64,000 nt of DNA from Brachynemurus nebulosus (GCA_035578155.1 JAPWDM010000006.1:10742305-10806304), one strand, 5' to 3'; positions 47,772-57,996 are shown, numbered from the stretch's first letter. Notes: generated by a model not told the origin, from the letters alone. A program made the numbers and translations.

Positions 47772-49058
47772 AGCTTAACGGAACGGAATGAAAATGTTCC
47801 ACCTTAGGCAAATCATCAGTGGTGGGTAATATTTTTAAACTTGATAGTATATTATGTAATTAAGGTTGCCATGCAATGTTTGTCACGCTACTGGGGTTAA
47901 GAATCGAATGTAGCTTCAAAAAACCAAATTTGATTTTCTTTACTTTCAACTGTTTACTCTATGGTGTATATATACTCTGATTAGAAGTGTGCAATACATC
48001 TGTCTCTATGAATGTGAAATCTTCGAGAATATATCTCTATACTTGTGCGATGTAAACGTAGCATTCATATTAGATTGGTGACGATGGTATAATGGGAACT
48101 CTGCATATGTTCGTGTTGTTGATGATATAAATGAAGCACATTGATAAAATAAATGCAAATTCACTGTTGACTGAATTTCCATAAAACGCATAATTCATAT
48201 TTGAATTAATAAACCGCATTTGTGTAAGTATATTATTTAGATGATAAATTTAACTTTCATTATTATTATAATTCACATATATAAATTGTTAATAGTTCCT
48301 ATTTAACATTAATAATAATAAATAAATCGATTATTAGATATTTTCAAAATATACTATGTCAATAGCGGAAGTAATTTGTAAGTGTATTGTGTCAAGCTTC
48401 CAAAATTACTTTAATTTTAAAATATATTATTTTCAATTTTATTAATTGTATTGATCCAAAATTTTACCTCCCCGTTCCGCCCTTTCCGAGAAAAAGCATT
48501 TTAGCATCAAAAAGTAGACGATCGAAGACTTGAAATACTTTGTTTTAGATTACTGTTGAGGTACAGCCTCTTGGAAAAGAATACCAATAATTTTAAAATC
48601 TATTCTGCTAAATTTTCCTGGTTAGTTACTTTTTGTTTGATATTTTTTCGCCCAGTTTTGCCTGCGCCTGATAGAAATGTACGCATTCGAAACATTGTTA
48701 CGTACCTTTGCCTCTCTATACAATGTTGAATGAAATCAATATTAATAAAATATTTAAACTTCTATTATTGTCTCTGGTTAAATTACATATAGCTACATAT
48801 TCTGGCATATTTACAAATAGACAGATAACAAACAGTAAACGACAAAAATATATAAATAAAAAAAAATTCTAGAAAATCTAATTCTAAAGATCTTTGGGAA
48901 AATAGAATACATCGAAAAGCTCAATTCAAAACTATAGGGATGGTTATCATCAATTCTACACAGGGTTTACAGAACCTTACCATCTCAGAATTTGATAAAA
49001 TTTGGTCGGATGGTTATGGGTATGTAAATTTTCAAAATACTCTTTGAAATGACCAGAC
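47772..49058. other. AT-rich intergenic DNA
   Basis: Nothing supportable seen. Confidence 0.5.
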
Positions 49059-49383
49059 TTAACACTATGAGGCCCGAGCACTTTCACAGTAAACATCCCC
49101 GGAAACCGACAATATTTTCAAAAAAAATTTATATAAACAAATACATAAAATGAAAAAAATAGGAAATACTTTTATTAGTATTTATATTGTTTATTTTAAA
49201 ATTTTTTAAAGAAACCAAGAGAGTAGTGCGTGTTGGTTTTTGTGTGAGTTGAGTATATACACATCGGTGTGGTAACATCGCACACATACATAATACGTAT
49301 GCAATTAATCATTGATCGCGATCGGCCTCTGCGGTTGTTTTGATTATTTTCGGATGCCGAAGCCGTAGGAGTGAAAGTGTTAA
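49059..49383. mobile_element. piggyBac-like MITE flanked by TTAA
   Basis: TTAACACTATGAGG starts at 49059. The right end is the complement of TTAACACTTTCACTCCTACG, ending at 49383. A second GCACTTTCAC lies just inside the left end. TTAA at both borders plus AACACT starts fits piggyBac-type insertion. The 325 bp carry no coding region. Confidence 0.6.
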
Positions 49384-49851
49384 TTGAGATACAGAATTCT
49401 AAGGCTTTAACTAGGATATACTAAAAAAAAAAAAAACAATTTTCTGGAAAATGACAGTTTGCAAGTGTACTTAGCTATTTCATTCTGGAACTAGTTTTGA
49501 TTTCAAATTTGACAATTGGATTTTATTTTTTAAAATGCTGTAGATTGACGCTTTCAATATGTTTTGTATCTCAATTAGAAGAGTTTCCAGAGCGATTTCA
49601 AAAATTTGATGTGTGGAGTAATTTTTGTCGTGGACTATAGTTATGTTTTATAAACATAACAATTTTTCTCTTTATTTATTAAACTTGCTATTATATGTAT
49701 AGTTGAGTATATTGAACTCTATTTTATGTATATTTAATCAATTGTGTTTTCTTTGATCAATTCCGATTGTAATTGCGGAAAAAATTGCCATGTTTCAGGA
49801 CATTGTACCGGTAATTGTATTGCTTCAGGTAAATCTTAGGTAATTCTTCCA
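49384..49851. other. AT-rich intergenic DNA
   Basis: Nothing supportable seen. Confidence 0.5.
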
Positions 49852-50381
49852 GTACCCGGAGAGAAAAATCATATAATTTTTGTAGATAAAATTTCAGAAA
49901 AATTACCATGCTCTCTTATAATGCGTGCGCGATCTATTTTACGATCATGTAAATATTATTAAATTGAAACGTAAAAAGTATTAGTCATGGCTTCATAAAA
50001 ATTGCTGTGCTAACACAACTTCTATCACACTCGTATGCATATAAGTTATAGTTTAATTCTTGTTGTCGTACTCTTTCATTTGCGCATCTGACCCGCAACC
50101 TTATGTTGGTTGGGCGGTACGGGCTGTACGCACTGAGAAACAGTATACGTAAGAAAAACAATTAAAAAATATTTTTCTGTCGGGAATGGAACTTTTTTAC
50201 TGTGCTGTTTTACAAATTTCACGGAGCTAATATTACGGAAAGGATATTCTATCCTTTAAATTTTCTATGATTAATTATAATTTTTATATTTTTACCGTAC
50301 AAAATTGAATATGTTCGCCTTTTACACGTCGATTGTAGTGCTGAGCACAGTAATTTTTCTATGAATTTTCTCTCCGTGTAC
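49852..50381. mobile_element. MITE with GTACACGGAGAGAAAA ends
   Basis: The left end GTACCCGGAGAGAAAAATCA and the right end, complement of GTACACGGAGAGAAAATTCA, pair over about 40 bp, including AGAAAAATTAC. It is 530 bp and non-coding. The TACACGGA core resembles the TACACGGAAAA end of the large CACTA-like element that begins 172 bp further on, so it may be a distant non-autonomous relative. Confidence 0.7.
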
Positions 50382-50553
50382 GATATCGAAAAGACTTCTA
50401 AAAAAAAAATCAAATAATTTTATAGTTGAAAGTTTATACGAAGGCGTATCACCTATGATCTGCGCAAACTTTTTGAATTTTTGATTTACCTTTGGCTTTT
50501 ATAACTCTTAAAGTTACTCATTGGAATCAAAAATTCTGTTTTTTTAGCAAGAC

Positions 50554-50568
50554 CTACACGGAAAAAAA
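50554..50568 (+). repeat. Left terminal inverted repeat of the CACTA-like element
   Basis: CTACACGGAAAAAAA, followed by CGATTCAGTTCAATGAAATA. The two bases before it differ from the CACTA expected from the right end. Confidence 0.8.
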
Positions 50569-51090
50569 CGATTCAGTTCAATGAAATAAAACTGAATGTT
50601 TGAAAAGTATTATTTTGCCCAAATAAAATTTTGTCCAATGAATTATCATACAGTTTACCTAATCATTTCTGTTATTTCCAAAAATTAATTTTTTTGTTTG
50701 CATTTTTTAATAAGTTCCAAACAAACACATTATTTCAGTTTTAAAAACCATTTGTTTATTTAATTTTATTTGAATGAATTTATTTTAAAAGTTATGCAAA
50801 CGACATTTAATTTCAGTCCAGTATATTTTATTCCAGTTGAACACAACTTAAATATGTTCAACACATTTGAAACTGCGCATGTAGAATATGGTCATGTGAT
50901 ATACGATATACATATACATCATTATGTACTGTTTCGGCATTCGCGTCGGTTGTATTGAGTAGTTTAAAGTGATTTAACATTAAAAGAAATATTTAAACGT
51001 TCCGTTCTAAACATCCAAGTGACGCCATTGTATGTTTTTGTATTTTTTTCTATATATGTAATAGGTATATGTTTAACATTAGTTATTAAA
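50569..51090 (+). other. 5' subterminal and presumed leader region of gene 1
   Basis: It carries repeated TGAAATAAA, CAAATAAA and TTATTTCA-like words that also fill the 3' subterminal region, as expected for transposase-binding sequence. The frame of the gene 1 ATG is open back to a TAA at 50965-50967 and has no earlier ATG. Confidence 0.6.
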
Positions 51091-54056
51091 ATGGATGAGG
51101 AAACAAAGACCATTTTGAAAAATTGGGGTTTCGAAGAGTATATATCTGTTTTTATCGGTAAGTAAAAAAATAATTTTTTTAACAAATAGTAGGTACATAG
51201 TACATATACATATCTTTATCAGCCATATTGTTCTAAATAAAATCTGTTGTTTTGGGTTTTTCATTTATTTCAAAGATATTAGTAATTAGCACCTGCCCAA
51301 ACTTTTTTACATTTATACTAATTATGAATTTAATTTGATTAAATTAGTTTATTATAATACTAAATCATTTTTAGGTAACGAAATAGATATTACGTCATTA
51401 TTATTTTAACAAACAATACCTAAGTTATCAGCCGTGTTGTTGTAAATTAAAATGTATTGCTTTTGGTACATATTTTTTTCAAAGCAATAAATAATTAATA
51501 TGTGCCTAATCTTTATGCATTCATAATATGAATTTAATTTTATGAAATTAGTTTATTCAGTAGTATAATACTAAATTGTTTTTTGTTAGATAACGAGATA
51601 GATATTACGTCATTATTACATTTAACTGAAGACATGATAGCTGAAATATTTAAAAAAATAGGACCACGTAGCAAGTTTATTTCCAAATTAAATGCCTTTA
51701 AACGGGAAAAATTACCTGTAACTGTTCTGGTAAATTCAATTAATTTTAAATAATTGAAAGAAAAAAAATAGACGGTTTTTTTTTGTAATATAATATATAA
51801 TATATTATTTTAGCCAAATAAATATGAAACCAGTTCCAGTTGCTCGACTGTATCTACTAATTTTTCGGATTTAGAAAATTTTGATCCAGTAGAAGTATCA
51901 CCAGCAAAAATAAAAAGATATAACGCATGTTACGGAGACGAATTAATACAAAAACTAAATAATTGTCAACAGTTAGATTTTAATTTAAATGATATTTTAA
52001 ATAATACTTGTAACGGAAAAATTATTCTAGCAACTTATGCGGGAAACCGAATCTTAGATCGAAAATCACGAAATATTCTTTGTGATTTAATCATATCAGA
52101 AATATTTAAATCGACTACACGGTATTTTTCAAATTAAAGTTGAATATTAATTATATAGAATTAAAAAAAAATTTCGTTATTAATTTTTAGAAAATTGGAT
52201 GCAAGCCATTTTGAAAAATTGGCTCAAGATATTATTGATATTTTCCCAAATGAAGTTAAAGAAACTTACTATGTACCATCACTAAAAAAATCTTCTACTG
52301 GAAAATGTACGCCAGCGAAAGGCCGTTTAATAGATAAATATAGAAACAAATTACGTTATTTCAGAACTTCAGGTCTTTGGAGTCCTACACCGCCTAGTGA
52401 ATCCTTAAGTGTGGAGTCTGATGAAGGTAAAATCATACTTTTTTCGTTTTTACAATCTAACAAATATTTTTTGTTTATTTTTCACTTAATTTTAGGTGAA
52501 TCAAAAAATCTTGTAAATTTTAAAACATGGTTGGAATATAATACTGAACCATTTGATCAAGTTATTGATTTTTGGAAAAAAACTTTTCCGTTGAGGAAAC
52601 ATGAAAGTAATCAATTATTAACCGTAAATGAGTTTATTTCACAATGGCCTATTCTAAAATGTTCTTTTGGATTTACTTTGGTAAAAAATTAAAAATATAT
52701 TTCATATTTGGAAACTGTAATGTAAAAAACGTTTCAGTTTTGTTTTTTTCTTAAAATTTTACAGATTGAAAAAGATTTTGCAGAACTTTTCCCAGAAAAG
52801 GAGTTATGCCTATTATCAAATTTTTCCAGTTTTATTGAGTCTTTGTTAAAATTAAAAAGGAAGTATTTACCAGATGAGGCTCGGTGTACACTCAAGGAAT
52901 TAGACAACATTAACTTATCTGAAAGTAAGAAACATTTCTTTTTATTTACTATTTTTCTGTTGTTTTTAGGGTTCCGTAAAAAAATAAAAAACGGAACCCT
53001 TAGAGTGAGACTTCAATGTCCGTCCGTATAGAAATCGTTTGTCTACATCTATTACAGGTAAATTAATTTCAGAAATCCTTTTATTTTTATTTGAAAAGGG
53101 GTTAGAAATGGACGGTTGAAATTTGTAAGTGCGAAACCAAGGTCAAGTGGGATATCATTTGAAAGGGCTTTGTTTACACATTTCAAAACTACTTTTTTTA
53201 AAAGTTTAAATTACGTAGGTTCTTGAGTTATGGCCAAAAATGTGCGAAAAAATACCGTCCCCCTTTCTTATCTTCGAAGTTTTCGAACCGAAAACTTTGA
53301 AAAAATTCATACAAATAGGAAATTCCATATATATTACAGGAAAAGTAAAACGAACTTCGTCCAAATGTCTATAGTTTTTTTTTTAGATAAAATGGAAAAA
53401 TTTTGGCTGGAGTTCCAAAAACCATATAAATATCTCCGATTGAGCTGAAATTTTATTTACATAACCTTTTTGGTTTAGGAAGTTACCCTTTAGGAAGGAA
53501 GATATTATACGAAACCCTCCGTGCGTGAGTCAGACTCGTACTTAACTTATTTTAAATACGTATATTTTCTTTTTCAGATAGCAAAACAACATTAAAAATA
53601 TCATTATTACCATATCTAATACAATCCAGAGCAAGAATATTCAACAAAAGAAAGCAGTGGAAGCCAACAATACCCGAAATTTTAGAAGGACTACTGTTAC
53701 ATTCAACAACGCCATCTGAAATTGACGTCACTATAGAAAATCGTCGCACCCGTATGTTAAAACATGGACTTACAGTACAACCATTTATACTAGTGGTAGG
53801 ACCAAATTTAAAAAATATTACCGAAACATACGTAATTATAGACAATATTAAGTATCAAATAAATTCATGTTTAAAGGCTTTTGACATTTGTTTTAAAGCT
53901 TATCATGTTTTAAACGCACGGTATAGTTCTGAATGTAGTCACATTTTAACTTTAATACAACGTTATATATATAACATTGAAACAAAATGGGATTCCGAAA
54001 TTCCATCAATTTCTGAACTTATTTCCGATTTAAAGAATAACGAAAATAGACAGTGA
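51091..54056 (+). CDS. SAM-domain protein, SAMD3-like, seven exons
   Basis: The exons I infer are 51091-51157, 51590-51729, 51814-52121, 52191-52426, 52496-52680, 52765-52924 and 53578-54056. They sum to 1,575 nt (524 aa plus stop), every junction is GT-AG and the frame is kept. The ATG is the first in frame after an upstream stop and has a good context (AAAATGG). Residues 5-65 form a SAM domain (W12, then NEIDITSLLHLTEDMI and GPRSKF), a helical protein-interaction module. The middle is basic. The C-terminus (QPFILVVG, then a VIIDNIKYQIN block and YSSECSHILTLIQRYIY) resembles the C-terminal part of SAMD3-like proteins, which are also about 520 aa; that comparison is from memory. Its place beside a transposase in one TIR element suggests an accessory role in transposition, such as DNA binding or assembly, which is inference. 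The upstream exon-2 decoy and the weak donor near the stop are odd features. Confidence 0.82.
51216..51624 (+). repeat. Tandem duplication of intron 1 end plus start of exon 2
   Basis: Copy 1 (51216-51407) and copy 2 (51425-51624) share TTATCAGCC.T.TTGTT, a run ending in TTTAG or GTTAG, and TAACGA.ATAGATATTACG. Copy 2 is the real exon 2 acceptor (AG at 51588-51589). Copy 1 has its own acceptor (AG at 51373-51374) and keeps the frame for 12 codons, then stops with TAA at 51408-51410. It is a decoy exon that would truncate the protein inside the SAM domain. Confidence 0.85.
52967..53550 (+). repeat. GGGTTCC-family repeat inside gene 1 intron 6
   Basis: It opens AGGGTTCCGTAAAAAAATAA followed by AAACGGAACCCTTAG, a hairpin with 8-bp GGTTCCGT / ACGGAACC arms, then GTCCGTCCGT. 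It closes with ACGAAACCCTCCGTGCGTGA, then GTCAGACTCGTACTT. It accounts for most of the 653-bp intron; the other five introns are 69 to 432 bp. A 72-codon frame inside is noncoding. Confidence 0.75.
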
Positions 54057-54841
54057 AAGTCCATTTGCATTTGTTTATTACAATATTTAAAATTTTGATA
54101 TTTAAAATTTCAAAGTTACTTTTGAAATACATTTATGATTATTTTTGTAATGTAAATACATTTGTTTACTGTCAATTTGAAGAATTATTTATATATCCAA
54201 AATTGAAAATTCATTTCCGAAATATTTTTATATTTGTTTTTACACTTATTGAATTAAATATGAAATACTATTATTCAGAATGGAATGTTTAGAATGTAAT
54301 ATTTCTTTTAATGATATGCAAATATTTTTTTCTCATTTGAAGTTTTCACATCAATATTCTTCAAATTTTATATATTTGTTTTTACACTTATTGAATTAAA
54401 TATCAAATACTATAATTCAGAATAGAATGTTTAGAATGTAATATTTCTTTTAATGATACGCAAATATTTTTTTCTCATTTGAAGTTTTCACATCAATATT
54501 CTTCAAATTTTATATATCTGTTTTTACTTATTGAATTAAATATCAAATACTATTACTCAGAATGGAATGTTTAGAATGTAATATTTATTTTAATGATATG
54601 CAAATATTTTTCTCATTTGAAGTTTTCACATCAATATTCTTCAAATTTTATATATTTGTTTTTACACTTATTGAATTAAATATCAAATACTATTATTCAG
54701 AATAGAATGTTAAGAATGTAATATTTCTTTTAATGATACGCAAATATTTTTTTCTCATTTGAAGTTTTCACATCAATATTCTTCAAATTTTAGATATTTG
54801 TTTTTACTTATTGAATTAAATATCAAATACTATTATTCAGA
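54053..54841 (+). other. Spacer between gene 1 and gene 2; possible alternative intron
   Basis: 54052 is the second base of the last gene 1 codon, followed by GTGAAAGT, a weak donor lacking the usual G before it. An acceptor TATTATTCAG ends at 54840. Joining 54052 to 54841 puts the gene 2 ATG in frame directly after the gene 1 C-terminus, removing the stop. The resulting open frame is 1,334 codons. Whether it is spliced is unknown. Confidence 0.5.
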
Positions 54842-54930
54842 ATGGAATGTTTAGAATGTAATATTTCTTTTAATGATATGCAAATATTTTTTTCTCATTT
54901 GAAGTTTTCACATCAATATTCTTCAAATTT
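54229..54930 (+). repeat. Five-copy 140-bp tandem repeat of the gene 2 start
   Basis: Equivalent bases of the start codon fall at 54280, 54422, 54562, 54702 and 54842, i.e. spacings of 142, 140, 140 and 140 bp. Each unit holds the TATT/TATA-TTCAG acceptor, the start-codon region and about 30 codons of gene 2 covering the first zinc finger, then ends before the second finger. Copies 1, 3 and 5 have ATG; copies 2 and 4 have ATA. Copies 1-4 run into stops after the AAATTTTATATAT or AAATTTTAGATAT junction. Copy 5 is the real gene start. Confidence 0.93.
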
Positions 54931-57274
54931 TCAATGCAGCATATGTTTACGTTTGTATAAAGATATATGGAATTTCAAAAAACATTTAATTTCTAAGCAT
55001 TCAAATGAAACAACAAATATAGAAGATTGTTCTTTAGTTACTAAAAAATATGTAGATTTAAGCAATAAAACTGAAAAATTTAATAAAAATAAATTATCTG
55101 AAACTTTTGAAAGTTTTCCATTGAATCCGGATATAACATTCAAACAATCAATACAGAAATTTATTTCAAAACTATATAACAATAATACTGTTACACGATC
55201 AGTGATACAAGATATAATTGAATTCGTAAGTGAAATATTTAACTGTAATGTTGTGACACAGCTGAATACTAAAATTAACTTATTAAATTCTGTTAGAGGA
55301 CAGACTGATTCTTTTGAATCCATATTGGCTGATATTAAAAATATTATTTCTGAACTACAATCTCCTTTTAGTGGTTTTGAATCAGAATATTTAAGACTTC
55401 AATATTTTGAACGTTCAAATTTTTTAATTAAACCAGTTCCGTTTGTTATTGGAACGTCTGAATTTCAAAAAAGTAATCAAGAGGTTTCATCTATGCAAAT
55501 AAAGGATAATTTAGGACAATTTGTTTCTATGAAAGAAGTGCTTAAGTGTTTTTTAGAGTTACCGTTTGTATTTCAGTCAATAATTAGTTATATGGAAGAT
55601 TGTTACGATAGTGAAAACGTACAAAGTGTTTTTAATGGAATAGTATGGAATGAATTAAAATGTAATTTTTATGATAAAACTGTTTTGCCGTTATATATTT
55701 TCTTTGATGATTTTCAAATTGGAAATGTATTGGGTAGCCACGCATCTATATACAAGTTAGGTGCAATATATTTTTCATTAGCTTGTATTCCACCAAAGTA
55801 TGCTTCACGTTTAGAAAATATATTTCTGGCACAGTTGTTTTTTTCACAAGATCGAGTAAATTTCGGCAATAGAGCAACATTTTCTAAATTAATTAACGAA
55901 TGTGTAGAACTATATGAAAAGGGAATTGAAATTATTGTTAATAATAAAAAATATCAAATATTTTTCAATGTAATACTTATATTAGGAGATAATTTAGGAT
56001 TAAATTCAATATTAGGTTACAGTGAAAATTTTTCGGGTTCTTATTTTTGTCGTACATGTAAAGCTGATAAATCTCTTACACAGAGTCAAGTGACAGAAGA
56101 TAAGTCACTATTAAGAAATAATATAACTTACAATACAGACGTTAATTGTAAAACAAACGGAATTAAAGAAGAATCAATTTGGAATCAATTGTCTCATTTT
56201 CATGTAACTAAAAATATATCATGTGATGTAATGCATGATTTATTGGAAGGAGTTTGTAGATATGATATGGCAAAGATTTTAAAATATATAATAAAAGATA
56301 AAAAATTTGTTACATTAAAACATTTAAATAATAAACTCAAATTTTTTAATCATTCTGAGAATTGTAATGTTGGAAATAAAATTCCATTGTTGTCTAAAGA
56401 ACATATAAATAATGAGTATGTCATTATGTCAGCATCAGAAATGCTTGCATTTGTTACTTATTTTGGTATTATTGCTGGAGATTTTGTACCTATTGACGAT
56501 AATGTGTGGGAACTTTACTTGATATTAAAAGAAATTGTTGCTATTTCATTTAGTAATACATTACATAAAGGTGCCATTAAATTATTGGCAACTTTAATAC
56601 AAGAACATCATGTACTGTATTTAAAATTATTTAACGAAAAACTCAAACCAAAACATCACATAATAATTCATTATCCTGAAATTTTATATCGTTTTGGACC
56701 TTTAGTAAATTTTTCATGTATGCGGTACGAAGCAAAACATAAGGAATTCAAAACTAATGCTAATGTAATAGCATGTCGAAAAAATATACCATACACCTTA
56801 GCTCTCAAACATCAACTAAAATTTTGTTATCGTCTCTCTAGTAATTTGGGATTTTCAGATAAAATAGATTACAGTACAGATGTGACGTTTATAAAATCTT
56901 TAGAGGATTATATTTTCTTTTATAAAAAATTACCTTTAAATTTCCAGGAAAATTGTCTAAGTTATAATCGATATAAATTGAATGGTATGTTATACAAACC
57001 TGGTTATATTTTATTAATTAGTTTTATAGATGAAGATTATCCTTTATTTGGTTTAATAAAATATATATTAAGTAGTAAAAATAAAGAAATATATTTTGTT
57101 TTAAAAATACTAAAAACTATTGGTTATGATTTACACAGACAAGCATATGAGGTAGTCATAAATCATGAAAATGTAGAATGGGATATTAGATGTGTAAAAG
57201 AACTGTACTCTTTATTTCCACATAATTATCATACCATTGGTAATGGCAAGAATTTGATTTCTTTACGCATTTGA
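54842..57274 (+). CDS. CACTA/Tnp2-like transposase with N-terminal C2H2 fingers
   Basis: 810 aa, uninterrupted. Residues 3-24 and 32-53 are two C2H2 fingers (CLEC...HLKFSH and CSIC...HLISKH), a likely DNA-binding region. The core follows the order known from plant CACTA Tnp2 proteins: an acidic pair in YIFFDDFQIGN (D289/D290), then ILGDNLGL (D383) followed by CRTC (403-406), then CDVMHDLLEGV (462-471, compare the plant DVMHIEKNV motif), then KPKHHIIIHYP and a late RYEAKHKEF block with E630. These suggest an RNase H-like DDE/D nuclease; D289 or D290, D383 and E630 are my candidates for the catalytic residues. It acts presumably in the nucleus on the element's TIRs. The start is the ATG at 54842, which also lies one base inside a good acceptor, so it may be initiator or internal. 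No stop or frameshift is seen, so the copy may be active or preserved by selection. Confidence 0.8.
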   Translation: MECLECNISFNDMQIFFSHLKFSHQYSSNFQCSICLRLYKDIWNFKKHLISKHSNETTNIEDCSLVTKKYVDLSNKTEKFNKNKLSETFESFPLNPDITFKQSIQKFISKLYNNNTVTRSVIQDIIEFVSEIFNCNVVTQLNTKINLLNSVRGQTDSFESILADIKNIISELQSPFSGFESEYLRLQYFERSNFLIKPVPFVIGTSEFQKSNQEVSSMQIKDNLGQFVSMKEVLKCFLELPFVFQSIISYMEDCYDSENVQSVFNGIVWNELKCNFYDKTVLPLYIFFDDFQIGNVLGSHASIYKLGAIYFSLACIPPKYASRLENIFLAQLFFSQDRVNFGNRATFSKLINECVELYEKGIEIIVNNKKYQIFFNVILILGDNLGLNSILGYSENFSGSYFCRTCKADKSLTQSQVTEDKSLLRNNITYNTDVNCKTNGIKEESIWNQLSHFHVTKNISCDVMHDLLEGVCRYDMAKILKYIIKDKKFVTLKHLNNKLKFFNHSENCNVGNKIPLLSKEHINNEYVIMSASEMLAFVTYFGIIAGDFVPIDDNVWELYLILKEIVAISFSNTLHKGAIKLLATLIQEHHVLYLKLFNEKLKPKHHIIIHYPEILYRFGPLVNFSCMRYEAKHKEFKTNANVIACRKNIPYTLALKHQLKFCYRLSSNLGFSDKIDYSTDVTFIKSLEDYIFFYKKLPLNFQENCLSYNRYKLNGMLYKPGYILLISFIDEDYPLFGLIKYILSSKNKEIYFVLKILKTIGYDLHRQAYEVVINHENVEWDIRCVKELYSLFPHNYHTIGNGKNLISLRI

Positions 57275-57317
57275 TTTTATTAATTGGTACTTTTGTGTAA
57301 TTTTGTTATTATGTAAT

Positions 57318-57685
57318 GGGCGATTCTCGCGTGACGCACAGGACATTTTTACAACAAAAACATTTAAAAAAAAATGCTATTAATAATAAACAAAACAAAA
57401 TGTTTATAATACGCAGAAAATGAAGTAAACTTTTTTGAGCATATTCTAATTTTTATCTGAAATTCAGTACTCAAGATATAAGGCATAAACTCACGTGACG
57501 CACGGGACATCGTACGAAACGAAGTTTATGTCTTATATTTGGAGTACTGCATTTCAGATATAAATTAAAATATGTTCAAAAAATTTTCATCCAGTTGCCT
57601 CGTGTTATAAACTTTTTGTTTTGTTTGTTATTAATTTAATTAAAAAAAATTTTTTTGTTGCAAAAATGTCACGCGAGAATCGCCC
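57318..57685. mobile_element. Palindromic MITE in the 3' region of the CACTA-like element
   Basis: The ends are GGGCGATTCTCGCGTGACG (57318) and the complement of GGGCGATTCTCGCGTGACA (ending 57685), flanked by TAAT (57314-57317 and 57686-57689). A second inner pair of arms (AGTACTCAAGATATAAG with AAACT.ACGTGACGCACG, and its complement) makes the whole 368 bp largely palindromic. It lies only 43 bp after the gene 2 stop and pushes any downstream poly(A) signal about 370 bp away. Confidence 0.88.
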
Positions 57686-57755
57686 TAATATTATTTGATT
57701 GTCATATTATTAATAATAATGTAGTACATCTTACAAACAAAATACAATATTAACA

Positions 57756-57761
57756 AATAAA
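57756..57761 (+). terminator. Candidate poly(A) signal
   Basis: AATAAA, about 480 bases after the gene 2 stop and about 70 after the inserted MITE. Other AATAAA words lie inside the MITE and in the 3' repeats, so the true site is uncertain. Confidence 0.35.
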
Positions 57762-57826
57762 CGCGTTTTATTTATTGTATCCAATACATGTTTATTTATG
57801 TTTCAGATAAATAAGAAATACAACTT

Positions 57827-57996
57827 AATTCAAATAAAAATAAAATACAGTGGATTAACAATAATTGTTAACTGAAATAAATTATTTATTTCAGTCAAAT
57901 AAGAAAATGAATTCACTTAAATAAAAATAAAATACAGTGGATTAACAATAATTGTTAATTGAAATAAATTATTTATTTCATTCAAATAAGAAAATG
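57827..57996 (+). repeat. Two-copy 83-87-bp subterminal repeat
   Basis: Both units contain AATAAAAATAAAATACAGTG followed by GATTAACAATAATTGTTAA and a self-complementary TGAAATAAATTATTTATTTCA-type core (quoted without its last base). Starts are at 57827 and 57910, with a third partial at 57997. Position inside the right end of the CACTA-like element suggests transposase-binding sites. Confidence 0.8.

Noticed and set aside
54931..55323. 130-codon antisense frame inside gene 2
   Set aside because: Shadow of the transposase coding sequence on the other strand.
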